A stretch of 59,177 nt of DNA from Candidatus Nitrosocosmicus sp. GTDB lineage: Archaea; Thermoproteota; Nitrososphaeria; Nitrososphaerales; Nitrososphaeraceae. Below, piece after piece: positions 30,318 to 40,947 of this stretch. Location of the stretch: assembly GCA_025934495.1 (NCBI GenBank), contig JAICXY010000010.1, positions 1 to 59,177 on the forward strand, in the 5' to 3' direction. The notes below the pieces were generated by a model. The model was not told the DNA's origin and did not search any database. It saw only the letters and a program-made list of their open reading frames with translations. A program made the translations under genes and the position numbers. How positions within the stretch are numbered: position 1 is the stretch's first letter; each line of letters opens with the position of its first letter.

Positions 30318-30500
30318 TTATTACCAGATAAATCATTTAAATTGAATGAAAAATATAATTTACCAAATTTGATGATGATTTCTTGCTTAAATATTTTTAG
30401 AAATATTCCTCTATCTTTGTGGCTTAAAATTAATAATTTATTAGGAAAAATAAAAATTCAAAGGGGATACTGGATTATTTTGAAATACGTTAAAGTATAA
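30318..30500 (+). pseudogene. 3' end of a gene cut by the IS6-like element
   Basis: An open frame begins exactly at the IS boundary without a start codon and runs 60 codons to a TAA. It reads LLPDKSFKLNEKYNLPNLMM, then NIFRNIPLSLWLKINNLL and finally GYWIILKYVKV. It looks like an authentic protein C-terminus, possibly of a SAM-dependent methyltransferase, but the family cannot be fixed. The 5' part is not present left of the IS. Confidence 0.55.
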
Positions 30501-30598
30501 GAAATACCATAAATTAAAGATATAAAATAAATAGTTCATAATTAGGATTATCTTATATAATATGATACCTATTCTAAATAAAAACGTCACAATATATT

Positions 30599-31206
30599 AG
30601 ATCTTCTGTATGATTTGGCTATTTACAATTTTTAATATGTCTTTATCAGTTCCAATAAACACAGATTCATTATTCTATAGTTTACCATATTTGCAACTAT
30701 TCTAGCATTTTATCTTATTTTCTCTATTTGTTCTAGTACATAACTCATTATACATTACTTTTCAGGCCGCAAATGATTATATGTTCCATCGCTATTCTCT
30801 TTATGCAATGATTTTTGAAAATCTTTTTCTCCTTATGGCAAATAATGTTGTTTTTTCTTTTTACATGGTAGATGGATGATAATTATATATGATGATCTTA
30901 TTCTATACTCGGATATCTAGATGTACAATAACATCTCTTTTGGAATACATGAGTGATTTTTTTATATTTTTATTGATGTGATCGTATTTTTTTAGATAAT
31001 CTCATGATGGATATAACCATGGATATTTATCATAAGTTGATTGTTGATACTTTATTTTTTCTTTTAGTCTAAATGGAATATTATTTTTCTTTTCTTGACA
31101 GAATCTCTTATCTATGAAAGCCATATTTGGGAAAATATTTCTTTATCAACTCTATTGCGTTCGCAACCTTTTTCTTAATTGATGTGTCTCTTGTAGTATA
31201 GGTACA
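30599..31206 (-). mobile_element. ISL2-type IS5-family fragment
   Basis: Starts with an end-like AGATCTTCTGTATGATTT (30599) and follows the C-terminal half of the ISL2-type transposase on the minus strand (compare 24060-24640), heavily decayed. At 31211-31227 a further terminal repeat (ATATCTCGCATAATTAG) appears, immediately followed by another element, so the copy is truncated. Confidence 0.55.
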
Positions 31207-31227
31207 CACTATATCTCGCATAATTAG

Positions 31228-31560
31228 ATGCTTTGTTACCCAAATCCTTATCCTTTAGTCATATCCTTTCTTGTTCCTCTATATTCTCCCAAACAGGTAT
31301 ACAGGAATACTTTTATCATTATCTAATTTACCAGATTTTGAAACCGAGCAGCAAACACATATACCCACCAAACATTCTCTTTATCTTTGAAAGGGCTGTC
31401 TCGACATTCCATCTATGACCGTACTTTCTTTTCATCTTCCATTTCCGCAAATCCTTGGTTTCTAGTCATACTTCACTGTTCCTTAACAGTTATGTAAAGA
31501 ATGCTATATCACTTTGTAAACTGCTACTACTTGTTGATATACCATACCACAACACCTTCA
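31228..31560 (-). mobile_element. IS903-like IS5 fragment
   Basis: ATGCTTTGTTACC at 31228 resembles the end of the IS903-like element. The following ~300 bases match the C-terminal third of its transposase (compare 24670-24900), strongly decayed. The remainder is absent. Confidence 0.5.
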
Positions 31561-31589
31561 GCTAATGGAATGATAATACTTTCCTCAGA

Positions 31590-31735
31590 CCAATACTGAT
31601 GATAAAATAAACACTTTGTATAATTTGATTGATGATACTGATAGGGAATCCAATTACCGCGCTAAGATCATCCTTCTCAAAGATGGAGATTATACGGTTT
31701 CAGAACTAAGGAATGCAACCCATCTCATCTAGCTA
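31590..31735 (+). pseudogene. IS630-type transposase N-terminal remnant
   Basis: A short frame reading NLIDDTDRESNYRAKIILLKDG.., followed by ..DYTVSELRNATHLI, resembles the N-terminal helix-turn-helix region of IS630-type transposases. No catalytic domain follows; another family's fossil begins at about 31740. Confidence 0.4.
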
Positions 31736-31739
31736 AATG

Positions 31740-32863
31740 AGATATGGTCATAATTCAAATTATCTTTTGATATTTTTTATAATATCTTAAAGCTAACCCT
31801 TGAGATATAATTTTGATTAAAACTGTCCCAAAGATTAGCTCTTGATAGATTAAAGGACTCCGTACTCTAACATTCTGTATATGAGAGGTTGTATACCATG
31901 GCCTGCTGATATACCAAGGAGAAAACGTGGCAGACCATATGTATATTCTACAACAACAGTAATTGTAAGATGTTTTATTGTAAGATGGGTTTAGAATCGA
32001 TTCAAACAATGGATTGCATACTTTTCTTGATATGAATTGTCAATATAACGGTAAACTTGTACTGGCCTGTGGCCTGATAAAAATACCTAATAGCAGGAGT
32101 ACATTTGACAGGCGATTGAAAACCATTTCTACTACAGATATAAAAAGAGAGACTATCATCGACAGTGGGATATCTATTTGTTGAAATAGATGGATTAGTA
32201 GACCTTTTTATAATGGCAGTAGACATTACTCTTTTAAAAGCAAAAGGTCCTGTATGGCATAACTCATCGATGGAAAAAGGGTATAGTACCTCTTCCAGAC
32301 ATCGATGCAGGTGCAAGGTGGTAGGGTTATAGTCATACCATAGAGGGATGGGTTTTCGGATACAAACTACATATTACAGCATCTACAACAGGCGAGCTTG
32401 TAGTACTCTAACAGCAGAGATGTAACTACTACTGTTAATGTACTAGACAACAAGATGTATGTTCCTTCAACTCTCACTCATCCTCATCCTCATCTTCGGT
32501 ATTCTCTTTATCATCTGCCTTGTATATGGTAGCTGATCCCGGATACGATGATAAGAAAACTGTATGAATATAGTAAAAGTATTGGGAATAGATCTAGTTT
32601 GTCCTCTGTTGAAGGATATAAAATATTCCTAAAAAATACTTGATCTGGTATGCTTTTATCAATCGGTATTAGGTCATACTACTATCTATAACCGAAGGAG
32701 AAGAATATCAATAGAGCCATCGTTGATAGAGCACATCAAATCTGTATTTAGAATACACCCATTGCCAGCACGAGGACTTTCTACGGTATCTGCAATTGTA
32801 CTTTTGTCTGTTTTACTTTATCAAATAATGTGGTATACTATAACTGTAAAACTAGGAAAATAA
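31740..32863 (+). pseudogene. Decayed IS4/IS5-superfamily (DDE_Tnp_1) transposase
   Basis: A plus-strand transposase in several frames. Visible pieces are RTPYSNILYMRGC near 31858, an Asp-containing LVDPFIMAVDITLLKAKGPVWHNSSMEKG block near 32190-32280 (first catalytic Asp), GWVFGYKLHITASTTGELV near 32345-32400, VADPGYDDKKLYEYSK near 32530-32580 (second Asp) and a C-terminal EPSLIEHIKSVFRIHPLPARGLSTVSA near 32710-32800 with the catalytic Glu. Stops and frameshifts break it. It is unlike the IS5 copies nearby and is a separate family. Ends not found. Confidence 0.65.
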
Positions 32864-33689
32864 ATCCAAAATCAATAAAGTATATGGTTGGGACTGGCTG
32901 ATGAAATGGAATTTTGGATAAAGATGAACAGTATCGAATTATGACCAAGCCTCAGTTATATATTGCACTGTTAATGTCCTACTAATAGATCAACAAACCC
33001 CTATTAATATCATAAAGCATGAATAATATCACTGTACATTGTTTCGATAAGGACATGATGAAATCTATATTACGGTAATTCATAATCATTGAACAGTAGT
33101 AATCTTTATGTCCTGATTCATTAAATACCGTAAGTAAATCTATCTTACGTTCTTCCTTATATTCGAAATCCACTATAGATATATTATGGGAAATTAATTC
33201 CAGTTTTGTGTCTTTTGTATATTTTTCCTCTCTATTTATCGATTATTTATATCCATCATCAAGTATACCATGACCTAATTATAGAATTATTTGAATAACA
33301 GAATCTGGGTTTTAAACCTTACTTATGGATATTGTACCGATATGGATATACAATCTATCAAGGTTTTTAAGAATCGATGATTCGATAAATAAAGTATTAT
33401 CAGAATATACTACCTTAACAAAAACTCGTACGTAAAAAAGTATGGAGATAAAAGATAGTCTTGAAGGAGAAGGCAACACCTAAAATAGAGATAACTATGA
33501 TGAAACTTACATTATAATAATCATAGTTTCAGTTTCATGTTAGATTCCTTTTTTTAATTGGTCAAATACCTACACAGAGAGAGATATACTGTGTAAAACT
33601 TTTAATTTTGTGTTACTTCATTGAATAAAGGGATGTACAGTTTCATCTTTTAGACAATTACTTAATTGAAAAACTTGATTTGTCTATAT
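32864..33689. other. Non-coding region, probably old IS debris
   Basis: About 800 bases. A 63-codon minus-strand frame at 32982-33173 has no recognised motif and no neighbours to support it. I see no element ends or RNA gene. Confidence 0.45.
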
Positions 33690-34600
33690 GCTTTGTTGTA
33701 TACTCCATTACCTTTTAATCCCTTATATTCTTGTTCCTCTATATATTCTTCTGAACAAGTTATACAATGATACTGCTATCATCATTTCCTTTACCAATTT
33801 AAAATCGTATAACAGCTACATATGCATACTCACCAAAGATTCTCTTGATAGTTAAAAAGGTTGTTTGTCTTGTAATCCATTCATCTATAGTTGTCCATAC
33901 TTTCTCTTCTTCCTCTCCTCCTCCTCCTCTATTTCTAAATCCTTAGTAGCCTGTAACCTTATTACTTCCATATTCCTTAACCTGTTGTTTTTAGATGAAA
34001 CAATGGAATTCTTCCTTATTACCATTATTCCTGACGTGATTCCATTCTTATCAAGATATCAAATAAAATTTGTGTTTGTATCATGGGCTCGGTCAGCAAG
34101 GACTAGTTTTAGCTTCTTTACAATGTTTTTCTCGTCTGGTGGAACAGCCTTTAAAACATCTTGCTGCTGTCATGTACTATACCTTCTCGTCTGTTACCTA
34201 ATCCTCCTCATCCTCCTTCTAAGCAAGGATCTCCTATTCTTTATGTTTACAGCTATGTAGATCTTGAGATGACCTTTCCTATTTGTGTTCCATTTTTCAA
34301 TCTTCATCATCCACTGGCCTCTATTAGTTACCTTGATATCAATGCTATCTACTGTATGCTATTATGATATACCCATAATCATCATCATTATCTGTATTGT
34401 CTTTTTTGATGTTGACGGTACTTGTTCATTCTCTTGTAGATATGGCCATAATTTGGTGGACTAGCTGGTAGCCGTTTTTTTTCCTGTAGCCTTGATTATT
34501 CCCTCCATTTGTCTATATGGCAGATGAAATGATATACGGATGTAACCTACAATAACGAATATGAAAGAATCTGAAAAGGTCATACTTCCTAAAGGTTCCA
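33690..34600 (-). mobile_element. IS903-like IS5 element, decayed
   Basis: Begins GCTTTGTTGTATACT (33690) like the other IS903-like copies. It follows that transposase on the minus strand: the C-terminal region near 33830-34010, the catalytic Asp region near 34260-34350 (translated remains of STGIKVTNRG) and the N-terminal region near 34450-34600. The right end is missing. Extended CTC/CCT trinucleotide runs occur near 33900-33930. Confidence 0.6.
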
Positions 34601-34826
34601 GCAATTATATCTGCGACTTCAATTCCTGGAACCTTATGACTTTCTTTCTCAATTAATTCATAATTTTGATTTTTTAATACTTTCTTTCTTTCTTGTCTAT
34701 AAAAAAATTTTATCTGTTATTATTATTTTCTCAACGCTGCGATTAATATCGATTATTAGGCAATATATTTTGAATTAACTCGGGTGGATTTCATCTATAC
34801 CTTTCTCTATGTGAATAGATAATTCT

Positions 34827-35039
34827 TTATGATAAGTAATTAAATCTTTTAAAAATATGTTCAGAAGACGTGGATATAAATGAAAATTTTAATTCTTTAA
34901 CATTGTTTAATTTATTTTTATATTTTTTTATAATACCATTAAATTCTTCTAAATAAGACATTCTGCTTTGTATTAATAAAGCTGATATGTAATAGGAAGT
35001 ATTTACAGTCTGCTTATAGGATTCATCTAAAAATATCAA
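34827..35039 (-). pseudogene. Possible DUF3800-like N-terminal fragment
   Basis: A 70-residue frame starting MIFLDESYKQTVNTSYYISALLI and ending in a LKFSF block. This recalls the N-terminal DES motif and the later Lys of DUF3800 proteins (RNase H-like fold, often near mobile DNA). The rest of that family's ~250 residues is missing, so if real it is a truncated remnant. The flanks 34601-34826 and 35040-35483 hold nothing else recognisable. Confidence 0.3.
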
Positions 35040-35483
35040 TTGTTTAACTTTTGATAATCTTTTTCAGCCATACAATTTTAATAATCTGTATAATATTTCT
35101 TTTCTCATTTAAAATTAATTTACCAAACTGAAGCTTACACCTTCAATTTAGGTGTCTACCAAACATGGACTTGACAGAACCTCAATTAAATTGTCCTTTA
35201 ACCTGGTATCAAGCATGAGGTATATATTTGATACTTAAGATTATTAATCGAACAAATCGTATCGGGTTTTATAATTAGATTGGATATTCTCTAGTCCAAG
35301 TAGGTTGTTGATATATTACCCACAATGTCTTGTATCATCTAGTTTTCCAATAATTTTCTTCATAATTATACTTCCCTTTAACATATTACTAAAAATTAAT
35401 ATTTCTTGGATGATACATTAGTAAAAAGGAGTTTAATATAAATAAAAACAAGATCAAATTATTATCTATTTGAGAGCAAACAA

Positions 35484-37814
35484 ATGGGCTTGAATTCGAA
35501 TACCTTTACGTTACAGAAGCCATATGAATTGGTAATCTGTGAAAAACCCACTGCTGCACTAAGGATCGCACAAGCTCTTGGAACTTCCAGTCTAAAAAAA
35601 ATATCTTCATTAGAAATAGTGGAGGATAATACAACAATGCGGATTCCATCGCCTTTTTTTTCTGCAATAGATAAAACAGGTAGGCATTTTGTTATTTGTT
35701 CTGCGCTAGGTCATTTGTATGGTTTAGTTGATGTCGGAGGAAATCGTAGTATATATCCTGTTTTTGATGTCAAATGGAGACCTCTTTTAAAAAGGGGTAA
35801 TGTAAATGGCTCCAGCAATATATTATCTAAAAAAATTGAAAATCATATAAAAACGGTATCTATATTATCTCACAAAGCTGCTCAATTTATCCATGCTTGT
35901 GATTATGACCAGGAAGGCGAAGTAATCGGATATAATATTTTAGAATATGCCTGTAATAGAAAATATGATAAGTCGTTGAGAGCCAAATTTTCTACTCTTA
36001 CTGAAGAAGAAATAAGATCTTCTTTTAATAATTTGTTAAAACCAAGCAAAAGATTGGCTTATGCTGGTTTATCTCGACATATGATTGATTTTATTTACGG
36101 TGTTAACCTCTCGAGAGCACTCGCCCAATCTTTTAAGACAAGTAACGATAGTAAAATGTATTGCAATTTATCAATCGGGAGGGTACAAGGTCCGACACTT
36201 GCTTTTGTGGTAGATAAAGAAATAGAGATAAGAAATCATGTAGCGGTACCTTACTGGACTATAACGGCAAAATTCGAAAAAAACGGGTTTATAATTAAAT
36301 CTTGTTATCAACCACCAAAAGTAGACTCTTTATCTAAAGCTACCTTAATTGTTGATGCATGTAAAAATCGGGATGGAAAAGTTGCTGAAATTAAAACTAA
36401 GAAGATCGTATTAATATCTCCAACGCCATTCGATCTTGGCGATCTTCAGAAGGAAGCATATAGAATATTCAAATTTACTCCAAGTTATACTCTAACTATT
36501 GCTGAGAAATTGTATCTTTCTGCATTAATTTCTTATCCAAGGACCTCTAGTCAAAAACTTCCAGATTCGATTAATTACCGGAAAATTATTTCAAATATTT
36601 CAAAAATTAATTCTCCACTGGGTTCTCATAATAATGGGAGTACTGGTAATAATGGTCTTTACACCGATCTCGCTATGAAATTGCTTTCAAAAGATTTACT
36701 CTCTCCAAATGAAGGAAGTAAAATCGATCCTGCACATCCCGCAATTTATCCAACGGGAAACCAACCAAAAGGTAAACTCGAAGTTGCTGAATTTAAATTA
36801 TTTGATCTAATAGTAAAAAGATTTTTGACTACATTTGGAGAACCTGCTATACTTCAACGTACAACGGTTATAATTTCAGTAAAAGATGAATATAATTTCA
36901 AAGCTGAAGGTAAGAAGGTAATGCAAGAAGGATGGATGCTTTTTTACAAGCCATATGTTAATTCATCTCTGGTTGGATCTCAAATTGATTTGTCTATATT
37001 ACATAAGAATGATATTTTGAAAAATGTCGATATAACTCTGACAAATAATCTTACCGAGCCTCCACCTCGGTTCAATCAATCCAGCCTTTTAGAGAAGATG
37101 GAAAAGGAAAAAATTGGCACCAAAGCCACCCGGTCGGAAATTATCAACACTCTTTTTAAGCGAAATTACCTTACTACTACTCCTCCTCCTCCTCCTCCTC
37201 TTGCTATAACTCAAAAAAAAGAAACAAATAATGTAGTTTCAGGAACAGGTATTGGACCTACAGATATCGGATTTGAAATAATACAATCAATGCGTAAATA
37301 CGTACCAAACATTGTATCTACCGGACTTACTCGATCTATGGAAGAGCAGCTTGAAGATATCCAATCGGGTAAAACCAAAAGTACGTTCGTAATAGATTAT
37401 GCAAAGAATAAGTTAAAAGAGGCAATATTTTTTTTCAAGGAAAACCAAAATGAAATAGGGTTAAAGATATCTAATGCTGTGGTAACCACAAAAAACAAAC
37501 AACAGGTTGTTCTGGGTTCTTGTCCTATCTGTAAGAAAGGATCCCTGATAGTTAAAAGATCGAGCCGAACGAAAAAAAGGTTTGTTGGATGTTCTTCTTA
37601 TTTGTCAGATAGGTGTACTGCTACTGCTCCACTACCACAGAAAGGCCTCATAAAGGTTATGGATAAAACGTGTTCTAAATGTCATTGGCCACTTATTAGG
37701 TCAGCAAATTCTACTTCAGAAAAGCGCCGAGCGGATTTTTGTTTAAATGCGCAGTGTATATCAAAAACTAATAGTAGCGATGATTCTCAAAACAGAATGA
37801 CAAAACGAACTTGA
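35484..37814 (+). CDS. topA: DNA topoisomerase I (type IA)
   Basis: A 776-residue enzyme that relaxes negatively supercoiled DNA through a covalent 5'-phosphotyrosine. The TOPRIM domain begins ELVICEKPTAALRIAQALG and carries the acidic ACDYDQEGEVIG motif near residue 137. The active-site Tyr lies in LISYPRTSSQKLP near residue 350. The gate/cleavage domain ends LLEKMEKEKIGTKATRSEIINTLFKRNYL. Two C-terminal zinc-finger-like motifs follow (CPICKKG..GCSSYLSDRC and CSKCHWPLI..C). A seven-residue proline run (TTTPPPPPPL) is encoded by a CCT microsatellite at 37181-37201, an insertion relative to typical archaeal TopA. The gene stands alone, with an upstream region free of IS ends. Confidence 0.95.
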   Translation: MGLNSNTFTLQKPYELVICEKPTAALRIAQALGTSSLKKISSLEIVEDNTTMRIPSPFFSAIDKTGRHFVICSALGHLYGLVDVGGNRSIYPVFDVKWRPLLKRGNVNGSSNILSKKIENHIKTVSILSHKAAQFIHACDYDQEGEVIGYNILEYACNRKYDKSLRAKFSTLTEEEIRSSFNNLLKPSKRLAYAGLSRHMIDFIYGVNLSRALAQSFKTSNDSKMYCNLSIGRVQGPTLAFVVDKEIEIRNHVAVPYWTITAKFEKNGFIIKSCYQPPKVDSLSKATLIVDACKNRDGKVAEIKTKKIVLISPTPFDLGDLQKEAYRIFKFTPSYTLTIAEKLYLSALISYPRTSSQKLPDSINYRKIISNISKINSPLGSHNNGSTGNNGLYTDLAMKLLSKDLLSPNEGSKIDPAHPAIYPTGNQPKGKLEVAEFKLFDLIVKRFLTTFGEPAILQRTTVIISVKDEYNFKAEGKKVMQEGWMLFYKPYVNSSLVGSQIDLSILHKNDILKNVDITLTNNLTEPPPRFNQSSLLEKMEKEKIGTKATRSEIINTLFKRNYLTTTPPPPPPLAITQKKETNNVVSGTGIGPTDIGFEIIQSMRKYVPNIVSTGLTRSMEEQLEDIQSGKTKSTFVIDYAKNKLKEAIFFFKENQNEIGLKISNAVVTTKNKQQVVLGSCPICKKGSLIVKRSSRTKKRFVGCSSYLSDRCTATAPLPQKGLIKVMDKTCSKCHWPLIRSANSTSEKRRADFCLNAQCISKTNSSDDSQNRMTKRT

Positions 37815-37902
37815 TTAATACTCTTTTTGGTAATTGATGGAATAATTTTAAATCATATAAAAGTAGACGAATCTTACTACTATACCAATTAGCATATGTT
37901 AT

Positions 37903-38285
37903 CTAAATTACATCTCGTAACAAATAGTTTCTCATATTAAGATTGAATCGTTTTGTTCTGAAATACCTAGAAATCGTATTCTTAAAATCTGCTGCAAATG
38001 ATTGATAATATTGTAGAACAAGTAGATCTCGCTTGGCTATATTTCATATCTCTTCCATTACCATAAACTCTGGTGATGCGGTAGTTGGAAGATATAGAGA
38101 AATTAGCGTATTCTTGTTTCCTTCAAAATATTTTAGAACCTTCTTTGGTTTGTAATGAGGAGCGATGCTTTATCTATGAACAAAGCATTTTGAATTAGCA
38201 TAAATAGTTTAGATAATCAAAAATACTGTTCTTTGATATTCAAAAAAGATTTATTTGCGTTGGATTTTGTAATAAATGGGTTTAA
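37903..38285 (-). pseudogene. IS630-family transposase, C-terminal remnant (inverted)
   Basis: The minus strand reads the end of an IS630 transposase (near 38160-38240 a piece matching FDYL..LFMDKAS, then ..RYFRTKRFNLNMRNYLLRDVI and a stop at 37903-37905) with frameshifts. Its last 42 bases (37918-37959) are an inverted copy, with one mismatch, of the end of the plus-strand IS630 copy at 38444-39470. The two copies are therefore placed back to back in inverted orientation. Confidence 0.65.
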
Positions 38286-38443
38286 AATCATTTATTTATT
38301 AATTTTAATATATCTCAAATAGCAATAGTGCCTGTTTCTTTTATTCATGTAATAAAATTCTTGACACTTGGGTATTACAATTAGAATCTATGATATTTAG
38401 CATAAATGCGGTAATACTATATAACTAAATATATACATATATT

Positions 38444-39470
38444 ATGATTCATTTGACCATTACCAAAACATCCTTCGAAAAGATTTATAGAAATGAACCA
38501 GATGCAAAAACAAAGGAAAGAATGTTACTTGTCCTAAATGTAGTATATAATAACATTATTCCATCTCAAGCAGCCAGGGATCTACATCGAAGCAGAGCGT
38601 GGGCTTCTGACTGGTTAAAAAGATATGATGAAGAAGGTATCGAAGGGCTGAAGGATAGAACAAAAAGTGGTAGACCTATAGGCATGTCCGAAGAGATCAT
38701 TTACCAGATAAAGAAAGAACTAAAAGAAAGCAATAGTTACGGTTGGACCACAAAACAGGTTGAAGAGTTAATCATAAAGAAAAGCGGTATCAAATATCAC
38801 TATACTCACATATATCGTATCCTTCGAAAGTGGGGCTTCAAACAGAAGAAGTTATCAAGAAAAGTACGTGTAGATGCTGCAGCAGGATCTCAAGAAGATA
38901 AAGAGATTTTCAAAAAAAGGTTACCCCGATACTTGTGGATAAGTAACAAGAAAAAGAAGGATTTACGTTAGGATTGATAGATCGATGAATCATTTTTCTT
39001 TTATACTTCTTTTGTAAGACGGTAATTTAGATTGAACAGGCCTGTAGTTAGAGTAATGGGCTCACATACACATTCATGCATATTTGGTGCCATCAACATG
39101 GAAGGAAAACAACTATTCAGATAGTATTTTTATTTGGTTGTGTAGATACATTTTTTGATTATTTAAAACTAATTCATTCTAAATTCTCAAGGTCTCATCT
39201 TTTCATGGATAAGGCATCGTTTCTTTATTATGGATCAAAGAATGTGATCAAATATTTTGAAGAACATAAAGATATACCTATCCTGTATGCCCTTCTATCT
39301 GCTTTATCGCTAGAGTTATGGTGATGTAAGAAATAATGAACAATCTGAAAATTCTGTTTGTTCTAAAGTATTGTACATCATTTGCAGATTTAAAGTAGGC
39401 ATAAATCTATTTTAGAACAAAAAGATTCAATCTTAATATGAGAAACTATTTGTTAAGGAAGGTTCGATAA
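38444..39470 (+). pseudogene. IS630-family transposase, frameshifted
   Basis: The first 175 codons (38444-38971) are intact and encode the N-terminal winged-helix/HTH part: AKTKERMLLVLNVVYN, ARDLHRSRAWASDWLKRYDE, EGIEGLKDRTKSGRPIGMSE and the paired YGWTTKQVEELI..YHYTHIYRILRKWGFKQKK. The catalytic part then continues in other frames: VFLFGCVDTFFDYLKLIH.. and HLFMDKASFLYYGSKNVIKYFEEHKD near 39120-39290, and the C-terminus FNLNMRNYLLRKVR ending at 39470. Sequence around 38970-39070 is rearranged or deleted. Inactive; no clear terminal repeats. Confidence 0.75.
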
Positions 39471-39564
39471 CGTATACTAAATTGTATATTTAATCATTTA
39501 TATGATTTTTATGGGCTTTTAATTTTTCTTTCTGAGTTATTTAAATGTAATATAATATGCACTT

Positions 39565-39722
39565 GATCTCTGTTGGTTTGAGGAAAAATATTTTATTTTA
39601 AATGTTGAATATGATGATAAACTAAATTGTTTACCTGATTTTCAGTTCCATTTCAGAATAATAAGTTATTGAAAAATAATTGTAGCGAAAAAATAGGATA
39701 AACTCATTAAGTTAACATCTGT
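39565..39722. mobile_element. MITE-like element with IS6-type ends (second copy)
   Basis: About 158 bases from GATCTCTGTTGGTTTGAGG to CATTAAGTTAACATCTGT. The ends are worn versions of the IS6-type terminal repeat. The interior (AAATATTTTATTTTAAATG, ATTTTCAGTTCCATTTCAG and onward) matches the element at 21053-21237. No coding potential and no transposase similarity. Confidence 0.55.
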
Positions 39723-39780
39723 ATAAACACATTGAAAATGGTTATTGTAAAGCGTATGCAGTTATTTTAACTATTTATCT

Positions 39781-39895
39781 TTTAAATAATTCGATACCAT
39801 TAAAATACTACTGCTGTGTTAATTCGGTTAATAAATCAATCAGAATTCGTTTACAAATATAATGGATAATATATTACATGATTGTTAACGGGGCC
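39781..39895. repeat. Dispersed repeat, copy B, followed by a solo IS6-type end
   Basis: 39781-39862 matches 29540-29621 closely. About 20 bases further, GTTAACGGGGCC at 39884-39895 looks like a lone IS6-type right end. No gene here. Confidence 0.5.
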
Positions 39896-40053
39896 TAGCT
39901 TGTAAAGATAATTATTTTATCATATAAATACTCTTATAATATAATAAAAGAAAATACAATGGCTTACCAATTGTTCTAGGTGGTTGTTAATCGATCATTT
40001 AAAGTTTGTAGTTATGGCATAGAAATTAAATACTTTATCTTATCCTTTTCTAT

Positions 40054-40464
40054 ATGATTGCAATAGGTCAAAAGTTATTTGAAGAAATAGATATACCTAA
40101 AGAAAGTGAAATAGTTTCAAAAGATACCGTAGATGGATTGATTGAAAGAAATAGCAAATGGACGGGAAAAATTATGGGCTTTGATTCTTTTCCAAATGGA
40201 AGAATAACAGGGGCTGGCCGTTCATTGATTTACCGCAATGGTATTTCAATTTCAGATTGGCATGGAGTATTTACTACCGAAAACGGACAGACAATAAAAT
40301 TTAATGGAAAAGATACAAACAAAAATGGAAGATATGTTGTATTAAGGACCTATTTTACAAATAATGCAGAAATCATTTGGTTGGATGGACTGATATGTAT
40401 TTTAGATGGGTATTTTGATACAAAAGATAATTCTTTTAGATGTGATGGTTATAAATTAATGTGA
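40054..40464 (+). CDS. Conserved-looking hypothetical protein, probable beta-barrel
   Basis: A 136-residue protein with no recognised family. The sequence is rich in alternating strand-like segments with Gly turns (WTGKIMGFDSFPNGRITGAG, GISISDWHGVFTTENGQTI, GRYVVLRTYFTNNAEIIWLDG, ILDGYFDTKDNSFRCDGYKL). This suggests a small lipocalin- or cyclase-like beta-barrel. No signal peptide, so cytoplasmic. Codon use resembles the core genes, and the clean ATG and length support a real gene. It stands alone after the last IS debris. Function unknown. Confidence 0.7.
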   Translation: MIAIGQKLFEEIDIPKESEIVSKDTVDGLIERNSKWTGKIMGFDSFPNGRITGAGRSLIYRNGISISDWHGVFTTENGQTIKFNGKDTNKNGRYVVLRTYFTNNAEIIWLDGLICILDGYFDTKDNSFRCDGYKLM

Positions 40465-40713
40465 GATAGATATCGTTATTTAGATTTGGCTTTTTTTCCA
40501 TACTTTCCATTTAATGACATTTTGGGTTTTTAGCAGGACTTGAATGAGAGTTAAAATTTTTATTCTTTGTTATTATAAATCGTATAAATGCTTTGAGAAT
40601 ATTTCATCTGTTAAATTAATCCATCTATATTATAATTTTTTAAACTTATGCCTTTAAATATAAAAATTAGTAATTCTGTATTTTTACGCTTATGGATGGG
40701 TTTATGGCTGAGT

Positions 40714-40725
40714 GGGGGGGGGGGG
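40714..40725. repeat. Run of 12 G
   Basis: Twelve consecutive G (C on the other strand) in an otherwise very AT-rich intergenic region, 64 bases upstream of the 52-residue zinc protein. Such tracts are prone to slippage and could tune promoter spacing. It could also be a sequencing length error. No other run like it exists in the window. Confidence 0.9.
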
Positions 40726-40788
40726 TTTTATCTTTTAAAATCTGACATATAATTAAATAACCTGAAATAATAATAAGCATGAGAGTCT

Positions 40789-40947
40789 TTGGTGAAATGG
40801 AGTTATATTATTATTTGTGATAAATGTGGATATATCTCAACGGAAAAATTATCTGAAGAGAAAGCAAAAGATCTATTACATGCACATGTTGGTGGCCCAC
40901 AGAACTGTACCACTGGACATATTAAATTAATGAAGGTAAGGACTTAG
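40789..40947 (+). CDS. Small zinc-binding protein (52 residues)
   Basis: Starts with TTG (40789) or GTG (40792); an in-frame stop lies just upstream at 40780-40782, which limits the choice. The product reads VKWSYIIICDKCGYIS, then KAKDLLHAHVGGPQNCTTGHIKL. CxxC, a His pair and a Cys/His near the end could hold one zinc. It resembles the tiny zinc proteins common in Nitrososphaerota, but no named family is claimed. Its end overlaps the end of the convergent gene 40944-41147 by 4 bases. Confidence 0.5.
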   Translation: MVKWSYIIICDKCGYISTEKLSEEKAKDLLHAHVGGPQNCTTGHIKLMKVRT

